Shown one piece after another: positions 59,530-64,000 of a stretch of 64,000 nt of DNA. A program made the translations under genes and the position numbers. The first letter of the stretch is position 1. The number at the start of each line of letters is the position of its first letter. Source of the stretch: Legionella santicrucis (lineage in GTDB: Bacteria; Pseudomonadota; Gammaproteobacteria; Legionellales; Legionellaceae); assembly GCF_001468135.1 (NCBI RefSeq), contig NZ_LNYU01000006.1, positions 47,245 through 111,244 of the forward strand, read 5' to 3'. Under the pieces are notes generated by a model. It was not told the origin of the DNA, made no database searches, and was given only the letters and a program-made list of their open reading frames with translations.

Positions 59530-59892
59530 TTATTTCGCTAAATCAAATCCTAATTTATCCATCCAAGATTTTCGCATGTCGCGTAATACCCATTTAAGGT
59601 TATCATTTGGAATTAAATACCCACCTATCCCATCAGAAAATAATAGGTCAACGACTTGTGTTGTAACCTGCTTTAATTCTAAGCTGATACAAGTTGGAGA
59701 AGCAGGTTTTGTTGGTAACATGATGGTAATGGTATTATCTTTTTGCTCTACAATTTCAATTTCAATATTTCCGTTAATAGTACAGCCATATTCTTCACTT
59801 AGTTTTTGCTTGGGATTATTAATCAATTCTTGTCTATATTGTAAGTCACTTACAATTTTCTGAAAATGTTCTTCTACAAAATGACTGTTCAT
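59530..59892 (-). CDS. NHLP-leader-like RiPP precursor-type protein B
   Basis: This 120-residue protein's N-terminal 70 residues match the nitrile-hydratase-like leader (NHLP) of RiPP precursors: IVSDLQYRQELINNPKQKL, then EEYGCTINGNIEIEIVEQ and NTITIMLPTKP. The 50-residue tail (VVDLLFSDGIGGYLIPNDNL onward) is mixed and helical rather than Cys/Ser/Thr-rich, and contains a GIGG. The start overlaps the upstream gene's stop by one base (TAATG). Leader-like homology is clear; whether the tail is a processed product is unknown. Confidence 0.65.
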   Translation of the reverse strand: MNSHFVEEHFQKIVSDLQYRQELINNPKQKLSEEYGCTINGNIEIEIVEQKDNTITIMLPTKPASPTCISLELKQVTTQVVDLLFSDGIGGYLIPNDNLKWVLRDMRKSWMDKLGFDLAK

Positions 59893-60221
59893 TATTCTTC
59901 CTTTTTATGAATGCTATCACGAAGTTGTAGTAATTTTGCCTTCTGCTTGGTTGAAGCAAGCCACACAAACATTTTCCCACTAGACCAAATGTCTATTTGA
60001 TTCAGTTCAAATGGCTTTTGCAAATCAAGATTATGATTCGCTGGTGGTATAGTAAAATATAAAGTATTAGGCTTTTGTAAAATAATGTTTAATTTAATCC
60101 CATCAGGAACAGTTACACCCAATTGAGATAATGCCTTAACAGGATTAGTGGTTAATAAACTCGCAAAATCTGGATCTTCCCAAGATTTTTTAGTGAGGAG
60201 TAATTCAAAATCATTTTCCAT
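59892..60221 (-). CDS. NHLP-leader-like RiPP precursor-type protein A
   Basis: This 109-residue protein shows the NHLP/nitrile hydratase alpha-like pattern SWEDPDFASLLTTNPVKAL, SQLGVTVPDGIKLNIILQKP and NTLYFTIPPA (about residues 13-62). The tail of about 45 residues (LDLQKPFELNQIDIWSSGK, then a basic helix) has no cysteine. AGGGAA precedes the ATG. It is the first of two coupled genes; no LanM, YcaO, radical SAM or ABC maturation gene lies in the window. Confidence 0.65.
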   Translation of the reverse strand: MENDFELLLTKKSWEDPDFASLLTTNPVKALSQLGVTVPDGIKLNIILQKPNTLYFTIPPANHNLDLQKPFELNQIDIWSSGKMFVWLASTKQKAKLLQLRDSIHKKEE

Positions 60222-60265
60222 TTTTAATTCCCTTTGGATACGTCCTTATATCGAATTGAGGTCCA

Positions 60266-60294
60266 ATCGTATTCAATATAAAAACTGATTGCAA
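60266..60294 (-). promoter_or_regulatory. putative promoter of the NHLP-like pair
   Basis: On the minus strand TTGCAA (60294-60289) and TACGAT (60271-60266) are spaced 17 bases, 44 bases upstream of the first NHLP-like ATG. Four of six -35 and four of six -10 bases match sigma-70 consensus. Confidence 0.4.
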
Positions 60295-60382
60295 TTAATC
60301 AATAAAAAATCGACCTAGTAGAAATATTGTCACCAAATACAATGACTCGTTAGCTTTCTTCTTGAACGTTAATAAAATAATT

Positions 60383-60413
60383 TTGGATCACCTGTGTTTA
60401 ATTTAGGTATAAT
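60383..60413 (+). promoter_or_regulatory. putative promoter of the ankyrin gene
   Basis: A perfect TATAAT (60408-60413) lies 31 bases before the ATG at 60445. TTGGAT (60383-60388) is a possible -35 with a long 19-base spacer. A transcript from here would have a short leader with AGGGG before the ATG. Confidence 0.45.
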
Positions 60414-60444
60414 GCGCTCTGTTTAAAGTATAGGGGTTTATCGC

Positions 60445-61206
60445 ATGAAGTTTAGTCCCAGCACAAATCCAGAGCATTTAGACGCGATTATCAAATCGAC
60501 ATTGACGGGATTAGTTCTTAAATCAGATGAAGAATTGACGAACTGTCTCAAATCGCTACCTGAGGAAATAGATTTTGATGCACCAGATGAAGATTTCAAT
60601 ACAATACTCTATCTTGCCGCTGCAAATAACTACATAAAAACCGTAAGTTATTTGTTATTAGAAAGAAAAGTGAATCCCAATATTAAAGTATCTGAAGACT
60701 TAACTGCTGCCCATATTGCCGCCGCACATGGACATATTGATGTATTAACAAAATTAGCAAGTTGCAAAAATATTAAATTTAATGAAAAAGACAAATATGG
60801 AGAAACACCTTTATTTCGCGCCATAGGTAATGCTCCTGATGAAAAACTTTTAGAAATTGTCCGTTTAATTGTTAATAAAGACCCCTCTTCAATTTCAGTT
60901 CCGAATGAAGATGGCGTTTTCCCTATTGAACTAGCACTTCAAAGACAACATCGATTAGTAATTCAATTACTATTAGAAAATGGCGCTGATGTTAACAAAC
61001 GTTACAGTGTAATCGCAGCAAATATGATGATGTCACAAAGCGTCCCTAGCAGACAATTCGCTAGTGCTTTCGTATTTTTTACTGGTCCAACCGAAAATGA
61101 TAATTTACGTCAATGTGCTAAGCTAATTATCGAAACTTATAACAAACAACACATTGAAGAAGATGTTAAGGAAATGGCAGCAAGCAGTCGCCCCAATAAG
61201 TTCTAG
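60445..61206 (+). CDS. ankyrin-repeat protein, candidate effector
   Basis: This 253-residue protein has about four ankyrin repeats (roughly residues 45-190): NTILYLAAANNYIKTVSYLL, TAAHIAAAHGHIDVLTKLAS, GETPLFRAIGNAPDEKLLEI and FPIELALQRQHRLVIQLLLE. The final 60 residues are polar. Ankyrin proteins mediate protein contacts and are frequent among Legionella Dot/Icm effectors. There is no signal peptide. AGGGG precedes the ATG. Export is inferred from architecture only. Confidence 0.75.
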   Translation: MKFSPSTNPEHLDAIIKSTLTGLVLKSDEELTNCLKSLPEEIDFDAPDEDFNTILYLAAANNYIKTVSYLLLERKVNPNIKVSEDLTAAHIAAAHGHIDVLTKLASCKNIKFNEKDKYGETPLFRAIGNAPDEKLLEIVRLIVNKDPSSISVPNEDGVFPIELALQRQHRLVIQLLLENGADVNKRYSVIAANMMMSQSVPSRQFASAFVFFTGPTENDNLRQCAKLIIETYNKQHIEEDVKEMAASSRPNKF

Positions 61207-61607
61207 TTAATTCTTCAAAGTACCGACTAAGCTAATAAGCTTAGTTAATATCTTCATTGCCTTAGATTGAAGCCTGAGTTAGTTTTTCTTCACTATTAAA
61301 AACAAAAAATCATCTTTTGTAATTATCCATCGCCGTGTGTCCGGTATTTTTAATAGTTCAAGACTTCAATATGTTATGAACCCTATTAGAGAATCTCTGA
61401 ATAACGTTCCTTTTAACTCATTAATTTCAATATAAAGCGAAGCCTTTAAGAAGTCATTATTAAATCCCTAAAATGTGTAATTTGTAAAGTTTGCGTATTT
61501 TTTGAGCTTTTATTAAAAACCATTATCGGAATTGTCGTAGAATATAATGCTTATTTTAAGCAGTCCTGCAGAATGACTAAGAGTCAAAAGTAATAAGAGA
61601 ATTGATG
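61207..61607. other. intergenic region
   Basis: This 401-base gap contains an 8-base stem-loop (ACTAAGCT and AGCTTAGT, 61226-61245) that may end the ankyrin transcript. A TATAAT at 61543-61548 may serve the metallophosphoesterase gene. No coding frame was recognised. Confidence 0.4.
61226..61245 (+). terminator. possible terminator after ankyrin gene
   Basis: ACTAAGCT and AGCTTAGT form a perfect 8-base stem with an AATA loop, 19 bases after the stop. Only a weak T-run follows. Confidence 0.4.
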
Positions 61608-62852
61608 ATGAATATCAAAAAATTAATAATTGTTTGCACCACCCTTTTACTTTATCTGACTAATTCTTATTCGATAGCCGCAAATACTAGCAATCAGAAT
61701 CAGATGGAGGTATTTTTAATTTCAGATCCTCATGTGGACATTACAAAACGTCAAACAACGCTCATAAACCCAAAACCCAATATTTCCGAAGAATTAGATC
61801 CGCAAAGTTTTAAATTTTTAATAGCGAAAATTGGTGAACAAATCGATTTACATCAAGAAACAAATCCTATAGTTTTATTGCTTGGTGACTTACCTGCTCA
61901 TAATGCATACAAACGTAAAACAACTCGAGATAATATTAATTTAGTTTTTGAACAACTGTTTGAAAAAATAAATCCACTCCCTTATTTTTATGTTTTTGGT
62001 AATAATGATTCTTTACAAAGAGATTACGGCCCTTTTACCTATAAAAATCAATCTGCTTTCGACCTATTAAAAGCGATAACAGGTAACACTGATGGGTTTC
62101 TCTCATCAGGTCTAAAATGCCCATTTTATGATAAACCTTGCATCAACAACGAAAACAAAAACTACGGTTATTACTCTGCTTATTTAAATGATCATCTCAA
62201 GCTTATTTCGTTAAATAGCGTTGTATTTATATCAAGACCAAATTTCTCCCCTTCTCGAGATGGTGCCGAAGAAGAACTTCAATGGTTGGAAAATGAAATT
62301 AAAACAAGCAAAGCAAATCATGAGAATGTTTTATTAGCCATGCATGTTCCACCTCAGAATTGGGAATCAATCTATAAAGAATCATTCATAAAAATAATAA
62401 AAACTTATCCGGAAATCATACTTGGTATGGTCGCAGCCCATACTCATTTTGATGAAATTCACGCGATTAAAATTAAAAGTAAAGACTATGTGATCCCAAT
62501 CATTTATTCAGCTTCCATTGGATCTGATCATGGCAACGCTTCTTCCTTTAAAATTTTAAATTTATCAAGACAAAATGACACTTCTTCATGGCAATTAAAA
62601 AACTATGTCACTTATAATTTTATAGGTCCTACTGCCGAAAAAAGTCAGCTCAATCAATACTATGACTTCAATCAAGCATTCTGTTTGAATTCTTCTACTG
62701 AAACTATCAGTAATTGTCTTAAAAAGCATATCAGTAAAAATAAATTTGATAATGCAACAAGCACCTTAATGAGCAAGCATTATACAGCTGGAAACCCTAA
62801 TAATAGCCAAAAGATTAACCCATCTTCAAAATGGCTCATGATAATACAGTAA
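61608..62852 (+). CDS. secreted metallophosphoesterase (sphingomyelinase-like fold)
   Basis: This 414-residue protein has a signal peptide ending near SIAA. Calcineurin-like motifs occur in order: SDPHVD (Asp/His near residue 40), LLGDLPAHN (Asp near 94), FGNND (replacing GNHE/GNHD), AMHVPP (His) and AAHTHFDE (replacing GHTH). The order and the CPFYDKPC pair resemble acid sphingomyelinase-like phosphodiesterases. The substrate is unknown. In-frame starts TTG 61602, ATG 61605 and ATG 61608 are adjacent; AGAGA lies 5-8 bases upstream of the two ATGs. It could be a type II secretion substrate. Confidence 0.8.
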   Translation: MNIKKLIIVCTTLLLYLTNSYSIAANTSNQNQMEVFLISDPHVDITKRQTTLINPKPNISEELDPQSFKFLIAKIGEQIDLHQETNPIVLLLGDLPAHNAYKRKTTRDNINLVFEQLFEKINPLPYFYVFGNNDSLQRDYGPFTYKNQSAFDLLKAITGNTDGFLSSGLKCPFYDKPCINNENKNYGYYSAYLNDHLKLISLNSVVFISRPNFSPSRDGAEEELQWLENEIKTSKANHENVLLAMHVPPQNWESIYKESFIKIIKTYPEIILGMVAAHTHFDEIHAIKIKSKDYVIPIIYSASIGSDHGNASSFKILNLSRQNDTSSWQLKNYVTYNFIGPTAEKSQLNQYYDFNQAFCLNSSTETISNCLKKHISKNKFDNATSTLMSKHYTAGNPNNSQKINPSSKWLMIIQ

Positions 62853-63036
62853 TAAATCAGTGAAACATTGCTCTATTCCAAACTGTTGCTCGCTTACATT
62901 CCTATTAGCCCAAAAAAGCGAGCACTTCCAGTCGGACTATAATAAGATAAAAATATCTAAGAAACATCATGACTAATTTCATCAAACTGCCAATTGATAA
63001 GCAACAGAGATAGAATAGCAATATTTATATTATTAG

Positions 63037-63714
63037 TTACCAAATGAAAGGTATAAGCCGAGTCGTTACTTTTTTTTGATATTCTGCATATCCGTGTAAA
63101 TCCCGTACAAGTATTTTCTCCTCATTCAGAATACGGGCAACTAGAGTGGTGAGTAAAACGGGGGCCAAAAGCAGTGTCCACCACGATCCGAGCGCAAGCG
63201 ACGTGCCTATGAATAAAAATATGGCACCAAAATACATTGGGTGACGCATAAATCTGTATGGACCGGCCGTAATAACTTTTTGCCCTTCCTCAACTCGAAT
63301 ATTGGCAGCAGCGTAGGTATTCACTTTCGAAACGAGATAAAACATGTAGAATGAGAAAACAACGAGCATGTCACCTATGATCGAGACGTACCATGGTACT
63401 AATGACCAACCAAAGCGAACATCAAGTGAAGACAGGACAATAAGAACAATGCACGTAGCAAAAAGAAAAAAGATAATAATTTTCTGAGCCGGTTCCTTTT
63501 CATACGATATGCCTGCCTCAGTACGACGCTTAAGAAGAGCTGGATCATGTTTTGCCAAGTACATGCTGTATACTGCAGATGCAATAATAAACACTATCAT
63601 ATAAACCCAGCCTTGCCAGTATATTAGAGTTCCTGCAGGAATAAACAGGAGCAACAATATAATAATCGTTCCCAAAACTGAGGATCTAATTAACTGTTTA
63701 TAGAGTAAGTTCAT
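63037..63714 (-). CDS. isoprenylcysteine carboxyl methyltransferase-like membrane methyltransferase
   Basis: This 225-residue protein has five to six hydrophobic segments. The C-terminal ICMT/PEMT signature is VITAGPYRFMRHPMYFGAIF with RHP, then NEEKILVRDLHGYAEYQKKV, the SAM-binding and catalytic Glu region. Bacterial members methylate unknown small substrates. ATG 63714 with GGA upstream is chosen over TTG 63723. Codon usage looks more GC-rich than the neighbours, a possible sign of transfer. Confidence 0.8.
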   Translation of the reverse strand: MNLLYKQLIRSSVLGTIIILLLLFIPAGTLIYWQGWVYMIVFIIASAVYSMYLAKHDPALLKRRTEAGISYEKEPAQKIIIFFLFATCIVLIVLSSLDVRFGWSLVPWYVSIIGDMLVVFSFYMFYLVSKVNTYAAANIRVEEGQKVITAGPYRFMRHPMYFGAIFLFIGTSLALGSWWTLLLAPVLLTTLVARILNEEKILVRDLHGYAEYQKKVTTRLIPFIW

Positions 63715-63928
63715 ATCATCCAACTATTCTCTTTACTTTTTTCTTCGAAGCCCGATCTCAACGATCTAAGTATAGAACGAATCAAAAACATTTTTTAGTC
63801 TAAATTTCCTAAGATTCTCTCAAGCCTAGGCACAAACAGATAGAAAGTGAGAATCAATAGAACCTAATAAAAATGAATTATTACTGCGTTCAAGATGATG
63901 GTGCCTGGACTTATGGGCTGTCTCTTGA

Positions 63929-64000
63929 TCACATCTCCATCAATTTGGTAGCTATCCTAAGTCCTTCAACTCGCTCTTGTAAACGGAACCATCCTTTCCA
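63929..64000 (-). pseudogene. possible 3' end of a gene running off the window
   Basis: On the minus strand, 23 codons are open from the window edge to a TGA at 63929-63931. They include GWFRLQERVEGLRIATKLM, helical and protein-like. Whether it is the end of a real gene, a transposase remnant or chance cannot be decided here. Confidence 0.25.

Noticed and set aside
1..64000. tRNA, rRNA or prophage genes
   Set aside because: No cloverleaf-like sequence, rRNA segment, integrase or phage structural gene was recognised by reading; a tRNAscan run would settle the tRNA question.

Overview
The window looks like chromosomal DNA of a Legionella species, probably not L. pneumophila. The DNA is AT-rich. 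The gene content includes the lspDE type II secretion pair, an LbtU/DUF3573-type siderophore porin behind a Fur-box-like site, a PmrAB-type two-component system, hmgA, an nlpD-rpoS pair, VirK- and PA3496-family proteins, and several eukaryotic-like or toxin-like proteins of the kind exported by Dot/Icm. From memory, and not checked here, the order from surE/nlpD/rpoS through pmrAB and trp to lspDE and lbtU follows the L. pneumophila region around rpoS-pmrA-lspDE-lbtU. The identification is an inference from gene content. No rRNA, tRNA, CRISPR array, intact insertion sequence or prophage was recognised.

Layout. 1-8.5 kb: the 5' part of an lbtU-like gene (minus strand), a nitroreductase, and a block of accessory genes (DUF2235/Tle1-like hydrolase, J-domain protein, hydrophobic-domain protein, 2OG-Fe(II) oxygenase). 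8.6-11.5 kb: purine permease, DHFR/RibD-like reductase, two small proteins, one of them very histidine-rich. 12-16 kb: lspD (secretin with an N-terminal SPOR domain) and lspE. 16-26 kb: two complete EmrA/EmrB/outer-membrane-factor tripartite pumps, one divergent from a TetR regulator with a clear inverted-repeat operator. 26.4-27.7 kb: a Tiki/ChaN-like toxin-domain protein. 27.9-37.5 kb: housekeeping cluster fimV / truA-trpF-trpB-trpA-glnS-cysS with an outer-membrane barrel gene inserted. 37.7-46.2 kb: folD, rlmJ-gloB, mltD-like gene, yciB-pmrA-pmrB, an L,D-transpeptidase. 46.3-53.7 kb: yebC-ruvC-ruvA, hmgA, a VirK-family gene, rpoS, nlpD, surE and a lipoprotein gene. 53.7-58.1 kb: malic enzyme, chagasin-type inhibitor, a small membrane protein, ETF-ubiquinone oxidoreductase. 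58.2-64 kb: accessory genes again (SidB/RTX-like hydrolase, two coupled NHLP-leader-like RiPP-precursor-type genes, ankyrin protein, secreted metallophosphoesterase, ICMT-like methyltransferase).

How the genes may work together: envelope functions dominate (type II secretion, two drug pumps, FimV, lytic transglycosylase, L,D-transpeptidase, NlpD). Stress and virulence control is present through rpoS and the pmrAB-like system. Five genes are reasonable Dot/Icm-effector candidates by architecture alone (2141-4498, 4581-6083, 26413-27702, 58274-59296, 60445-61206). The most unusual item is the translationally coupled pair at 59530-60221. Both proteins carry a nitrile-hydratase-like NHLP leader domain but have tails unlike normal RiPP cores and no maturation enzymes nearby. 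Two families of intergenic repeats were found: a MITE-like element with TTAACGT-ended inverted repeats flanking nlpD, and a REP-like palindromic repeat at three loci.
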